DNA of 64,000 nucleotides from Oceanococcus atlanticus. Its GTDB lineage: Bacteria > Pseudomonadota > Gammaproteobacteria > Nevskiales > Oceanococcaceae. The DNA lies in contig NZ_AQQV01000003.1 in assembly GCF_002088235.1 (NCBI RefSeq), positions 434,001-498,000 of the forward strand, read 5' to 3'. Position numbers and translations under genes: made by a program. How positions within the stretch are numbered: the first letter of the stretch is position 1; each line of letters starts with the position of its first letter. Positions 25,801 to 35,076 of this stretch are shown one piece after another. The notes beneath the pieces are model-generated. The model had not been told where the DNA came from, made no database searches, and worked only from the letters and a program-made list of their open reading frames with translations.

Positions 25801-28352
25801 AACAACGCCAATACCTCAAAGACTACCGTCCCAGCGACTGGCAGATACCGCACATCCAGATGCATTTTGATGTGCAGGATGCGCATGTACTGGTCCACAC
25901 GCGGATGGAGCTTGTCGCGGTCGGCGATGGCACACAGACCCTGGAGCTGGATGGCCGTCAAATGGCTCTGGTGGAAATTCGCATCGACGGCGAAGCGCTG
26001 AGCCCCGAGGCCTACCAGTGCGACGACGCCTCACTGACGATCAAGGCGCCCGGCGCGCGTTTCGTGCTGGAAAGCACGGTTAAGCTCGATCCGTTTAACA
26101 ACACCAGCCTGGAAGGTCTTTACGCCGCGGGCGGCATACTTTGCACCCAGTGCGAATCACACGGCTTTTCACGCATCACCTATGCGCTCGACCGCCCCGA
26201 CGTCATGTCGGTGTTCAATGTAACTATCGAAGCCGACAAAGGTCGGTACCCGATACTGCTGGCCAATGGCGAGCGTAACGCCCAGCAGGAACTGCCCGAT
26301 GGGCGTCATCGTGTCAGCTGGTCAGACCCGCATCCCAAACCCTGTTACCTGTTTGCCGTGGTTGCCGGCGACATGGCCTGCAAGACGCGCCCCTATATCA
26401 CCAGTGAAGGGCGCGAAGTCGATATCGCGTTTTATTGCGATCACGGCATTGAGGAGCGCATGGATCACGCCATCGATTCGCTGGTTCGCTCAATGCAGTG
26501 GGACGAACAACGCTATGGCCTGGCTTATGACCTCAACACCTATTCAGTGGTGGTCGCCGGCGCCTTCAACATGGGGGCCATGGAGAACAAAGGGCTCAAT
26601 ATCTTTAACCCCAAGTACGTGCTGGCCAGCCCGGAAACCGCCACCGACGCCGATTTCGCCGCGGTGGAAGCGGTTATAGGTCACGAGTACTTTCACAACT
26701 GGACGGGCAACCGCGTCACCTGCCGCGACTGGTTTCAGCTCAGCCTCAAAGAAGGCCTGACCGTGTTCCGCGATCAGCAGTTTTCGGCAGATTGCGGTGC
26801 AGGTCCGGCGCAGCGCATTGAACAGGTCAAGTTCCTGCGCGCGCGTCAGTTCGCCGAAGATGCCGGCCCATTGGCGCATCCGGTGCGTCCTGAATCCTAT
26901 GTAGAGATGAACAATTTCTACACTGTCACGGTTTATGAGAAAGGCGCCGAACTGGTCCGCCTGCTGCATGCCCTGGAAGGTGAAAGTGGTTTCCGTCGTG
27001 GCATGGATCTGTATTTCGAACGCCACGACGGCCAGGCTGTCACCATTGAAGACTTCCTCGCGGCTCATGGCGATGCCAACCAGCTCGACATCAGCGGCCT
27101 TCAGCGCTGGTACGGTCAGGCCGGCACTCCGCAGGTCAAAATCACGGAAAGTTGGGACAACGGTCACTACACGCTGGATTGTGAGCAATCGATTCCCAGC
27201 AATCCGAGTGCCGACGCAGTCCTCATCCCCATCCGCGTAAGTCTGCTCGACAGCCGCGGCCAGGCCATGATCGACGGCCAGGTCTTGCGCTTCGATCAGC
27301 CGCAGCAAGGTTTTAGCTTCGACCTGCCAGAACGCCCAGTGCCGGTGCTGTTCGAAGCTTTGTCGGCGCCCGTAACCTGGGATTACGCTTACAGCCAGGA
27401 TCAGCTCAAGCACATCGTGCGTCATGCTCAAGACCCATTTTCGCGTTGGGAAGCAGCACAACGCCTGTACTTGATCATGATCGATGCGGCCTACGCCGGA
27501 ACCACGCTTGAAGACCAGCACCTCGACGTGTTTTGCGAAGTGATGGTGGGCGAGGGCGATGGCGCGGTGATCGCAGCGTTGCTCAGCCCACCATCAGCCG
27601 ATGAGCTCACCACGCGCTACACCGAACTTGACCCGCTGCGCCTGAGCCAGGCCGTGGATCAGACCGAAGCAGCCCTGGCACGAGTGCTAGGCGATGCATT
27701 GGCAACACAGACCCAGAACTTGATGGAGCACGTAGCGACGTATGCCTTCGAACCGGCCGCCGCCGCACGCCGTAGCCTGCGGGCTCGCCTGCTGCGGTTG
27801 TGGTGTTTGCGCGGTGACCAGCAGGCCTGGCAGCAGGCTGAGCAGCTGTACGACAACAGCGACAATCTGACCGATCGCTTGGCGGCCTTGCAAGCGCTCA
27901 ACCAGACTGACGCTGCACAACGCGACATCCTGCTTGAACGCTTTTACCAAACCTACAAAAACGACAAGCTGGTGCTTGACCGCTGGTTTGCGTTGCAAGC
28001 TGCCCGCGCCGGCCAGGCTGGCCTTGATTCGGTGCGCACCTTGCTTGCGCATGCCGATTTCGATCAAGGCAACCCTAACCGCGTTCGCGCGTTGATCGGC
28101 ACCTTTGGCATGCTCAACCTTTCAGCCCTCCATGCACAAGGCGGGCAGGGCGTTGCCCTGTTGGCCGAGCAAATTCTGGTTTACGACAAGCTCAATCCAC
28201 AGCTCGCAGCACGCTTGATCACGCCGTTTGCCGGCCTCAATGGCCTTGCTGAAGAGCGCGCCGCAGCAGTGCGTAAAGCGCTGCAAGAGATCGTCGCACA
28301 GGCGTCATCGCCGGATGTTCTGGAACAAGCACAACGCATTCTGGGGCACTGA
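25797..28352 (+). CDS. pepN: Aminopeptidase N (M1 family)
   Basis: 851 residues. A zinc exopeptidase removing N-terminal residues from peptides in the cytoplasm. The exopeptidase signature GAMEN lies near 260-264. The zinc site HEYFH has His296, Glu297 and His300, with the third ligand Glu319 in LKEGLTVF; a catalytic Tyr is in the later NNFYTVTVYEKG stretch. The C-terminal half is helical as in gammaproteobacterial PepN, and the total length is slightly below the 870 residues of E. coli. Confidence 0.96.
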   Translation: MKQRQYLKDYRPSDWQIPHIQMHFDVQDAHVLVHTRMELVAVGDGTQTLELDGRQMALVEIRIDGEALSPEAYQCDDASLTIKAPGARFVLESTVKLDPFNNTSLEGLYAAGGILCTQCESHGFSRITYALDRPDVMSVFNVTIEADKGRYPILLANGERNAQQELPDGRHRVSWSDPHPKPCYLFAVVAGDMACKTRPYITSEGREVDIAFYCDHGIEERMDHAIDSLVRSMQWDEQRYGLAYDLNTYSVVVAGAFNMGAMENKGLNIFNPKYVLASPETATDADFAAVEAVIGHEYFHNWTGNRVTCRDWFQLSLKEGLTVFRDQQFSADCGAGPAQRIEQVKFLRARQFAEDAGPLAHPVRPESYVEMNNFYTVTVYEKGAELVRLLHALEGESGFRRGMDLYFERHDGQAVTIEDFLAAHGDANQLDISGLQRWYGQAGTPQVKITESWDNGHYTLDCEQSIPSNPSADAVLIPIRVSLLDSRGQAMIDGQVLRFDQPQQGFSFDLPERPVPVLFEALSAPVTWDYAYSQDQLKHIVRHAQDPFSRWEAAQRLYLIMIDAAYAGTTLEDQHLDVFCEVMVGEGDGAVIAALLSPPSADELTTRYTELDPLRLSQAVDQTEAALARVLGDALATQTQNLMEHVATYAFEPAAAARRSLRARLLRLWCLRGDQQAWQQAEQLYDNSDNLTDRLAALQALNQTDAAQRDILLERFYQTYKNDKLVLDRWFALQAARAGQAGLDSVRTLLAHADFDQGNPNRVRALIGTFGMLNLSALHAQGGQGVALLAEQILVYDKLNPQLAARLITPFAGLNGLAEERAAAVRKALQEIVAQASSPDVLEQAQRILGH

Positions 28353-28404
28353 ATTCCTCCAACATTCGCCGCGAAAACCTCGAAAATTCAAAGTCCTGGC
28401 CCGA

Positions 28405-28422
28405 TTGTCACACCACTGTCAT
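28405..28422 (+). promoter_or_regulatory. Pho box upstream of phoB
   Basis: TTGTCAC-ACCA-CTGTCAT: two 7-base repeats with a 4-base spacer, matching the CTGTCAT-N4-CTGTCAT PhoB site. It lies 43 bp before the phoB ATG, with a GACTAT -10-like element at 28435-28440. This implies phoBR autoregulation. Confidence 0.8.
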
Positions 28423-28464
28423 ACTCGCGGTGGAGACTATGCGGGTCAAATTGGACTGTTTTGA

Positions 28465-29181
28465 ATGACCGTGACTGATTCTTCTATGCGCGGCAAGACC
28501 ATCCTGGTTGTTGAGGATGAGAAGCCGATCCGAGATTTGCTGCGATTTTCCCTTGAACGTGAGGGATTTCAGGTTGACGCTGCAGAAGACGCGGCGGCCG
28601 CGCGGCTGGCGTTGGCAGAGCACCGCCCAGATCTCGTCCTGATCGACTGGATGATGCCAGTCACCAGCGGCCTTGAATTCGCCCGCGAACTCAAGGCTGC
28701 CGCAACCTTTGCCGATATTCCACTCATCATGCTCACCGCGCGTGGCGAAGAAGGCGACAAGGTCAAAGGCTTGAACACCGGTTGTGACGACTATGTGACA
28801 AAGCCCTTTTCGACCGCAGAGCTGGTCGCCCGCATCAGCGCTGTGTTGCGCCGTACCGTTCCCGGCGGCAGCGATGAACGGATTGAATTTGGTGGCATCG
28901 AGATCAATGTGGCGGCCCAACGTGTAGAGGCCAATGGTCAATCCATCAACCTGGGCCCCACCGAGTATCGTTTGCTGCACTTTTTCACCAGCCACCCGGA
29001 ACGGGTGTACAGCCGTGAACAGCTTCTTGACCGCATCTGGGGCCAGAATGTCTACATCGAAGAACGCACCGTAGATGTTCACATCCGGCGCTTGCGCAAG
29101 GCTCTGGCTCCGGCGGGCAAAGACAACCTGATCCAGACTGTGCGCGGCACCGGCTACCGCTTCTCGGCCACGCCGAGCTGA
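28465..29181 (+). CDS. phoB: Phosphate regulon response regulator
   Basis: 238 residues. An OmpR-family response regulator activating the Pho regulon under phosphate limitation. The receiver domain has acidic pocket residues in VVEDE, phospho-acceptor Asp61 (LIDWMMP), and Lys113 in VTKPF. The winged-helix DNA-binding domain includes LGPTEYRLLHFF and the recognition stretch RTVDVHIRRLRKAL. A second in-frame ATG at residue 8 would put the acceptor at Asp54 as in E. coli, so the true start could be 28486. A Pho box lies upstream. Its stop codon overlaps the phoR start. Confidence 0.97.
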   Translation: MTVTDSSMRGKTILVVEDEKPIRDLLRFSLEREGFQVDAAEDAAAARLALAEHRPDLVLIDWMMPVTSGLEFARELKAAATFADIPLIMLTARGEEGDKVKGLNTGCDDYVTKPFSTAELVARISAVLRRTVPGGSDERIEFGGIEINVAAQRVEANGQSINLGPTEYRLLHFFTSHPERVYSREQLLDRIWGQNVYIEERTVDVHIRRLRKALAPAGKDNLIQTVRGTGYRFSATPS

Positions 29182-30539
29182 TGAACAGAGCACTCCAGGC
29201 TGAGCTTTTGCGGCTGTTTGGCTACGCCAGCCTGGGTGCATTGCTGGCCGTACCTTTCCAAGCGCCAATGGTCGGCCTGTGCCTGGGGCTGCTGGGTTTT
29301 ATCTGGCACCACCTGTGGCATGCCGCAGCGCTGGTTCGCTGGCTCAACGCGCCGAAGAAGCACGAGCTTCCAGATGGCGTGGGCATCTGGCGTGAGATTT
29401 ACACCGGCTCCTACGAGCGCTGGAAACAAGGCAAGAAACGCAAACGCCAGCTGCGCGCCATCGTATCCGAATTTCGTGCTTCAACCGCGGCCTTGCCTGA
29501 CGCCGCCGTGGTGCTGGATGCCGATGGTTGCATAAGCTGGTTCAACGAAGCCGCGACCAATTTGCTCGATCTGGAAGGCAAGCGTGACCGTGGCATACGC
29601 ATCAGCCATCTGATCCGTCATCCCGAGTTTGCCAACTACCTTAAGGCGGACGACAGCGAAAAGGCGGGCATTGAGATTGCCGCCCCCGCTGAATCCGGCC
29701 GCATGCTGTGGATTCGCGTCATTGCCTACGGACAGGGACAGAAGCTGTTGATTGCCCGGGATGTCACAAAAATGAAACAACTCGAACAGAGCCGCCGCGA
29801 CTTTGTCGCCAACGCCTCCCACGAGCTGCGCACCCCGCTGACCGTCCTGCGTGGATACCTGGACATGATGGCTCAAGAGGCCGAATCAGACGAGATCGCT
29901 GCACAGGCCGGCGAGAAGGACACCACCGATGGACTTGCGCCCTGGCATGCGCCGCTGCAGGAAATGCGCAGACAGGCCAGTCGCATGCAGAAAATCATTG
30001 CCGACCTGCTCAAGCTCGCCAACCTTGAAGCCAGCGGGCGCCACGCCAGCGATGAACTGATTGATATCCCGGCCTTGATTGGCGCATCGCTGGAAGAAGC
30101 CATGGTGTTGTCGGATGGCCAGCATGAATTCATCGCCCACGTTGATGAATCTCTCAACCTGAGAGGCAATCAGGCAGAGCTGCACAGCGTGATCTCCAAC
30201 TTGCTGAGCAACGCACTGCGCTACACACCGCCCCAGGGCAAGATCGAAATCTTCTGGGAAAACCGCAGCAACGGCGCATTGTTACGTGTTTGTGACACGG
30301 GCATCGGTATCTCTCCCACCGATCTGCCGCGGCTGACCGAGCGTTTCTACCGCGCGGACACCGCACGCTCGCGTGAAACAGGCGGCACTGGGCTTGGCCT
30401 GGCCATTGTTAAACATGCACTTGAGCGCCATGAAGGCCAGCTCAAGATCCGCAGCCAGCTCGGCCAGGGCAGCGAATTCACCTGCCATTTTCCGCGCACG
30501 CGCAGTGTCACACGGGACGCGCTCGCCAAAGCCGGCTAG
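29181..30539 (+). CDS. phoR: Phosphate regulon sensor kinase
   Basis: 452 residues. N-terminal hydrophobic segments (about 13-50), a charged linker, a PAS domain (about 95-200), a HisKA domain with the phospho-acceptor His214 in NASHELRTPL, and an HATPase domain with N box (NLLSNALRYTP), DTGIGIS and GGTGLGLAIV. It has the short-periplasmic-loop layout of PhoR, which senses phosphate status through PstSCAB and PhoU. The ATG overlaps the phoB TGA, giving translational coupling. There is no obvious terminator before the pstS promoter. Confidence 0.96.
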   Translation: MNRALQAELLRLFGYASLGALLAVPFQAPMVGLCLGLLGFIWHHLWHAAALVRWLNAPKKHELPDGVGIWREIYTGSYERWKQGKKRKRQLRAIVSEFRASTAALPDAAVVLDADGCISWFNEAATNLLDLEGKRDRGIRISHLIRHPEFANYLKADDSEKAGIEIAAPAESGRMLWIRVIAYGQGQKLLIARDVTKMKQLEQSRRDFVANASHELRTPLTVLRGYLDMMAQEAESDEIAAQAGEKDTTDGLAPWHAPLQEMRRQASRMQKIIADLLKLANLEASGRHASDELIDIPALIGASLEEAMVLSDGQHEFIAHVDESLNLRGNQAELHSVISNLLSNALRYTPPQGKIEIFWENRSNGALLRVCDTGIGISPTDLPRLTERFYRADTARSRETGGTGLGLAIVKHALERHEGQLKIRSQLGQGSEFTCHFPRTRSVTRDALAKAG

Positions 30540-30576
30540 GCGCCTCAAACCGCGCTACGACAAGGTGTTTCACACT

Positions 30577-30594
30577 TTGTCATAAAACTGTCAC
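30577..30594 (+). promoter_or_regulatory. Pho box upstream of pstS
   Basis: TTGTCAT-AAAA-CTGTCAC matches the PhoB consensus at 12 of 14 repeat positions, with the correct 4-base AT-rich spacer. A TCTAAT -10-like element at 30603-30608 sits at the expected distance for a PhoB-activated promoter, 93 bp upstream of the pstS start. Confidence 0.9.
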
Positions 30595-30686
30595 AGTTGA
30601 TCTCTAATGTGCGCCCATCAAACGCCGCAGGTGCGTCAGTGCACCGCTTCGGCGTCCCGTCCAACAACCAAAGGAATGGACAACCG

Positions 30687-31652
30687 ATGAAGCTCATTTC
30701 TGTGATCTCCGCCGCGACGCTCGGTCTGGGTCTCGCCACCTCTTCACTGGCCAATGGGGTTGACCCGGCGCTGCCAGCCTATGCCAAAGCCTCTGGCGTG
30801 TCCGGCAACATTTCCAGTGTTGGCTCGGACACGCTGGCCAATCTGATGACCTTGTGGACCGAAGAGTTCAAGCGCATCTACCCGAATGTGAACATTCAGG
30901 TGCAGGCTGCCGGCTCCTCCACGGCACCGCCGGCGCTGACCGAAGGCACCGCCAACTTTGGCCCCATGAGCCGCATGATGAAAAGCGGTGAAGTTGAAGC
31001 CTTTGAAAAGAAATTCGGCTATGCCCCAACGCCCATCGGTGTCGCCATCGATGCACTGGCCGTCTACGTCAACAAAGACAACCCGATCAAATCGCTGAGC
31101 ATCCCGCAGGTGGACGCCATTTTCTCCTCAACCCGCAAATGCGGCGCGCTGAACGATGTGCAGCGCTGGGGTGACCTGGGCATGTCAGGTGATTGGAGCA
31201 GCCGCCCGTTGCAGCTGTATGGCCGCAATTCGGTATCGGGCACCTATGGCTACTTCAAGAAAGTCGGCCTGTGCAAAGGCGACTTCAAGAACAACGTGAA
31301 TGAACAGCCTGGTTCGGCGTCGGTCGTGCAGTCCATCAGCACCGGCCTAAACGCCATCGGCTATTCCGGCGTTGGCTACCGCACCTCCGGTGTGCGCGCG
31401 CTGCCGCTGGCCAAGAAAGAAGGCGACAAGGCCTATGAGCCGACCCCGGACAACGCGGTATCCGGCAAATATCCGTTGTCGCGCCTGCTCTATGTCTACG
31501 TGAACAAGCACCCCAACAAACCGATGGCCCCGCTGGAGCGCGAGTTCGTCAAGCTGGTCATGTCCAAGCAGGGCCAGGAAGTGGTGGTAAAAGACGGCTA
31601 CGTTCCGCTGCCCAAGAAGCTTGCTGACATCCAACTCAAAAAACTGAAATAA
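30687..31652 (+). CDS. pstS: Periplasmic phosphate-binding protein
   Basis: 321 residues. A signal peptide ([22 protein letters not shown]) precedes a periplasmic binding protein with the phosphate-contact stretches [28 protein letters not shown] and [13 protein letters not shown]. It delivers phosphate to PstCA. The start at 30687 places the signal peptide at the N-terminus and has AGGAA upstream; the upstream in-frame TTG lies in the promoter. An intrinsic terminator follows, which should make pstS the most abundant message of the locus. Confidence 0.96.
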   Translation: MKLISVISAATLGLGLATSSLANGVDPALPAYAKASGVSGNISSVGSDTLANLMTLWTEEFKRIYPNVNIQVQAAGSSTAPPALTEGTANFGPMSRMMKSGEVEAFEKKFGYAPTPIGVAIDALAVYVNKDNPIKSLSIPQVDAIFSSTRKCGALNDVQRWGDLGMSGDWSSRPLQLYGRNSVSGTYGYFKKVGLCKGDFKNNVNEQPGSASVVQSISTGLNAIGYSGVGYRTSGVRALPLAKKEGDKAYEPTPDNAVSGKYPLSRLLYVYVNKHPNKPMAPLEREFVKLVMSKQGQEVVVKDGYVPLPKKLADIQLKKLK

Positions 31653-31671
31653 ACCGCTGTCATCATGACCG

Positions 31672-31710
31672 GATGCGAACCGTCATCCCCACGCACGGTT
31701 CGCATCTTTT
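31672..31710 (+). terminator. Intrinsic terminator between pstS and porin
   Basis: A perfect 12-bp stem (GATGCGAACCGT / ACGGTTCGCATC) with an 11-base loop is followed by TTTT. The short T-run suggests partial readthrough into the downstream porin and pst genes. Confidence 0.85.
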
Positions 31711-31733
31711 GCCGCAAGGACAAAGAAGTAAAA

Positions 31734-32738
31734 ATGAAAACAAAAGCCACTCTGGCCTTGGCCAGCCTGATCGCCGCACCGGCTTACGCCAATGTTGAAA
31801 TGCCGCACATCTATGGGCGCGCCGACGTATCCATCAACAGCACCGAAGAAGCCGGCTCGGACAGCGCGATCCAGACCAACAGCAATGCATCGCGACTGGG
31901 TTTTCACAACACCCATGCGCTGACCGACAGCCTGGACGTGTTCTACCGTCTGGAATATGAAGTCAACTTCGACGAGCGTCTGCGCTCCGAAGATCGCGAC
32001 ATGCTGCGTCAGCGCAACAGCATTGTGGGCTTGAAAGGGACCTGGGGTAGCGTGTTCGTCGGGGTTCACGATACGCCGTTCAAGAAGGCCGAACTGAAAG
32101 TCGACCAGTTCAGCGACTATCACCTGGCCGATATCGATGAAGTCATCGGTGGCCAGGACCGCATCTCTGACACCATCAACTACATGTCGCCGAAATTCGG
32201 CAACCTGCAGTTCTGGGCGATGCTGATTCCCGGTGACGATGAAGCCACCGCGCCCGGCACCGACTCCGGTGGCGGTGCTGATGGATCGCAGGGTGATGGT
32301 CTGGCCGACGCCGTATCGGCTTCGGTGACCTACAAGCACGACAAATTCCAGCTCGCTTTTGCGATCAACAGCGAAATCGATGCGCGTGACAGCTTCCGCC
32401 TGAGCGGTCAGACCAAGCTGGGCATGTTTCAGCTTGGCGCGCTGATCCAGCAGTCCGAGAATTCAGATGGCAGCGGCACCGACGGTGTTGCCTACGTGCT
32501 CAGCGGCGCCATGAACATCACCAGCCAGACCAAACTGAAACTGCAGTGGGCCAGTGCTGATGAAGATTCGGTGGAAGCGTCACCGGGCTCAGATCTGCTG
32601 GTCGCAGGGGTTGATCACAAGCTGGCCAAAACCACCAAGGTCTATGCCTACTACAGCGATCGCTCCAATGACGTCGAGGCGGAAGAATTTTCCACCATTG
32701 GCGTTGGTATTCAGCACAACTTCGGTCAGGCGAAGTAA
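31734..32738 (+). CDS. Outer-membrane porin of the Pho locus
   Basis: 334 residues. A signal peptide (MKTKATLALASLIAAPAYA) precedes a Gram-negative trimeric-porin sequence: HIYGRADVSI first strand, SRLGF, the LEYEVNFDERLRSEDRDM region, GLKGTWGSVFVGVHDTPF, an acidic constriction loop with the SDYHLADIDEV stretch, and a terminal GVGIQHNF strand. Its place between pstS and pstC points to phosphate or anion uptake across the outer membrane during phosphate starvation; that role is inferred from context. It is not an OprP-type sequence as far as I can tell. Confidence 0.88.
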   Translation: MKTKATLALASLIAAPAYANVEMPHIYGRADVSINSTEEAGSDSAIQTNSNASRLGFHNTHALTDSLDVFYRLEYEVNFDERLRSEDRDMLRQRNSIVGLKGTWGSVFVGVHDTPFKKAELKVDQFSDYHLADIDEVIGGQDRISDTINYMSPKFGNLQFWAMLIPGDDEATAPGTDSGGGADGSQGDGLADAVSASVTYKHDKFQLAFAINSEIDARDSFRLSGQTKLGMFQLGALIQQSENSDGSGTDGVAYVLSGAMNITSQTKLKLQWASADEDSVEASPGSDLLVAGVDHKLAKTTKVYAYYSDRSNDVEAEEFSTIGVGIQHNFGQAK

Positions 32739-32759
32739 CCGCCTCTGATCCATTGACGT

Positions 32760-32788
32760 AAAGGCCTTCGCCCTGGCGAAGGCCTTTG
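32760..32788 (+). terminator. Hairpin/terminator between porin and pstC
   Basis: The near-perfect stem AAAGGCCTTCGCC / GGCGAAGGCCTTT has a very small loop and is followed by GTAC rather than a long T-run. It can work as a terminator or attenuator in either direction. Confidence 0.7.
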
Positions 32789-32823
32789 TACACCCGCAAA
32801 ACCACACCCAACAGGCAAACGGC

Positions 32824-35076
32824 ATGAGCAACGCCAGCGACACCACCGACGGCACGGTCTTCGCCAGCCCCGGTTTGATGAAGTGGCGCTACACCAAAGA
32901 CAAGCTGGCAGCGGCCAGCGTCACGGTGGGCGGCATCGGCGTTATTTTCGCCGTGGTTCTGATCTTCTTCTATCTGCTTTGGGTGGTGCTGCCGATTTTC
33001 AAACCGGCATCGCTTGAACCGCTGAACCAGTTCACCATGCCGGCCGACAGCGGTGACCAAAGCCTGCTCTATGCCATCGAAGAGCAGGGCGAAATCGGCC
33101 TGCGTATTTCAGAAGATGGGCGTTTGCGGTTTTTCACGCTGGCTGACGGAACACTCAAGGCCTCGGACGACCTGCAAACCCGGCTGCTGGCCGCCACCCA
33201 TGTCGACCAGTCCAAGAACACCATTGCCGTCTTGACTGAGGCTCAGCGCGTTGTCCTGTTACAACATAAATATCGGCTCGATTACCCGGCCGAGGGGCAA
33301 CGCACCATCACACCACGGGTGGAATTTCCGTACGGTACAGAAGGCCTGGATGCGCCCATCGGTCAACAGATGGTGGTTCGCGAAGATGAAGACCTGCTGA
33401 CGCTGGGCACCGCCCAGGGAACCTCGATCACCCTCAAGCAGTTCGAAAAATCGACCTCGTTTTTTGATGAATCTGTGAACTTGGAGGAGCTCGGGGAAAT
33501 CACGCTGACCCTGCCGCGGCAGGTCGACAGCATGCTCATGGATCCGCTGCAGGACTGGCTGTATGCCTTTAACTTCGAAAATGCGGAAATCTATTTCTAC
33601 GATATTCGTCGTTTCGATAACGCCAAGCTGGTCCAGACCATTTCTGCCGCTCAGCATGGCGATACCATTACCGCAGTCAATATGCTGGCCGGCGGTTTGT
33701 CCCTGGTTGTGGCCACCAATGACGGATTGATCACTCAGTATTTCCCGCTGCGACGGGAAAACACCGCAGATTACACGCTGCAACGCGTGCGTGATTTCGA
33801 GGCGGCAGACGGTGCGGTTGTGGAAACCCTGATCACCGAGCAGCGCCGCCGTGGGTTTATGTCGCTGGCTGCCAACGGCACGCTTGGCGCCTACTTCTCC
33901 ACATCAGAGCGTGAACTGGCCGAGCAGCAGCTTGAGGTCAATGGGCTGCAGATCGGCGCCATCTCGCCGCGCGCCAATGTCATGCTGGTCGAGCATGCCA
34001 ACCGTGGCATTCAAATCGTAAAGCTGCATAACGAACACCCTGAAGTGTCCTTCAAGGCGTTGTGGGGCAAGATTTGGTACGAAAGCTACCCTGAGCCCGA
34101 TTACACGTGGCAATCCTCGGCGGCCAACAGCGATTTCGAACCCAAGTTCAGCCTCTCGCCGCTGGCTTTCGGCACCATCAAGGCCGCGTTCTACGCGATG
34201 CTGTTCGCGGTGCCACTGGCCTTGGCTGGCGCCATCTATACCGCGTACTTCATGTCATCCGGCCTGCGCCAGCTGGTTAAGCCGGCGATTGAGGTGATGG
34301 AAGCCCTGCCAACCGTCATCCTCGGTTTTCTGGCCGGTTTGTGGCTCGCACCGTTTATAGAAACGCACCTGCCCGGCGTTTTCCTGATGATCCTGTTCCT
34401 GCCCATCACCATGCCACTGACCGGCTGGCTGTGGAGCAGGGCACCAGCGCACATTCGCCACCGCGTGCCGGAAGGATGGCAGCCGTTGCTGCTGCTGCTT
34501 CCAATCATGCTGTCGGTAGCCTTGGCATTGGCCTTGAGCCCGATGGTCGAGGCGGCCTTTTTCGGCGGCAGCATGCCGCACTGGCTGGACAACGAAATGG
34601 GCATCACCTACGACCAGCGCAACTCCCTGGTGGTTGGTCTGGCCATGGGCTTTGCGGTTATCCCGACGATTTTCTCAATTGCCGAGGACGCGGTGTTCAG
34701 CGTGCCCAAACAGCTAACCCAAGGCTCGTTGGCGCTGGGCGCCACGCCGTGGCAGACCCTGGTCAGGGTGGTCTTGCCGACAGCCAGCCCAGGCATGTTT
34801 TCGGCGCTGATGATCGGTTTCGGGCGTGCTGTGGGTGAAACCATGATCGTGCTCATGGCGACCGGCAATACGCCGATTATGGATTTCAATATTTTTGAGG
34901 GTTTCCGCACGCTGTCGGCCAATATCGCTGTGGAGATGCCGGAATCTGAAGTCGGCAGTACACACTTCCGCATTCTGTTCCTCGCCGGCCTGGTGCTGTT
35001 CCTGTTCACCTTCGTGTTCAACACCCTGGCCGAAATCATCCGTCAACGCCTGCGTAGCAAGTACAGCAACCTATGA
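32824..35076 (+). CDS. pstC: Phosphate ABC transporter permease PstC, enlarged
   Basis: 750 residues, more than twice the roughly 320 of E. coli PstC. TM1 is at about 32-57. A soluble segment of about 380 residues follows (about 60-440) with repeated short beta-like stretches (LRFFTLADGTLK, NTIAVLTEAQRVVLL, LYAFNFENAEIYFYD), suggesting a beta-propeller-like periplasmic domain. The canonical permease domain follows (about 443-750) with the EAA-loop motif SLALGATPWQTLVRVVLPTASPG near 634. Pseudomonads also have long PstC proteins. It forms the membrane channel with PstA. The pstA start overlaps its stop. Confidence 0.93.
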   Translation: MSNASDTTDGTVFASPGLMKWRYTKDKLAAASVTVGGIGVIFAVVLIFFYLLWVVLPIFKPASLEPLNQFTMPADSGDQSLLYAIEEQGEIGLRISEDGRLRFFTLADGTLKASDDLQTRLLAATHVDQSKNTIAVLTEAQRVVLLQHKYRLDYPAEGQRTITPRVEFPYGTEGLDAPIGQQMVVREDEDLLTLGTAQGTSITLKQFEKSTSFFDESVNLEELGEITLTLPRQVDSMLMDPLQDWLYAFNFENAEIYFYDIRRFDNAKLVQTISAAQHGDTITAVNMLAGGLSLVVATNDGLITQYFPLRRENTADYTLQRVRDFEAADGAVVETLITEQRRRGFMSLAANGTLGAYFSTSERELAEQQLEVNGLQIGAISPRANVMLVEHANRGIQIVKLHNEHPEVSFKALWGKIWYESYPEPDYTWQSSAANSDFEPKFSLSPLAFGTIKAAFYAMLFAVPLALAGAIYTAYFMSSGLRQLVKPAIEVMEALPTVILGFLAGLWLAPFIETHLPGVFLMILFLPITMPLTGWLWSRAPAHIRHRVPEGWQPLLLLLPIMLSVALALALSPMVEAAFFGGSMPHWLDNEMGITYDQRNSLVVGLAMGFAVIPTIFSIAEDAVFSVPKQLTQGSLALGATPWQTLVRVVLPTASPGMFSALMIGFGRAVGETMIVLMATGNTPIMDFNIFEGFRTLSANIAVEMPESEVGSTHFRILFLAGLVLFLFTFVFNTLAEIIRQRLRSKYSNL

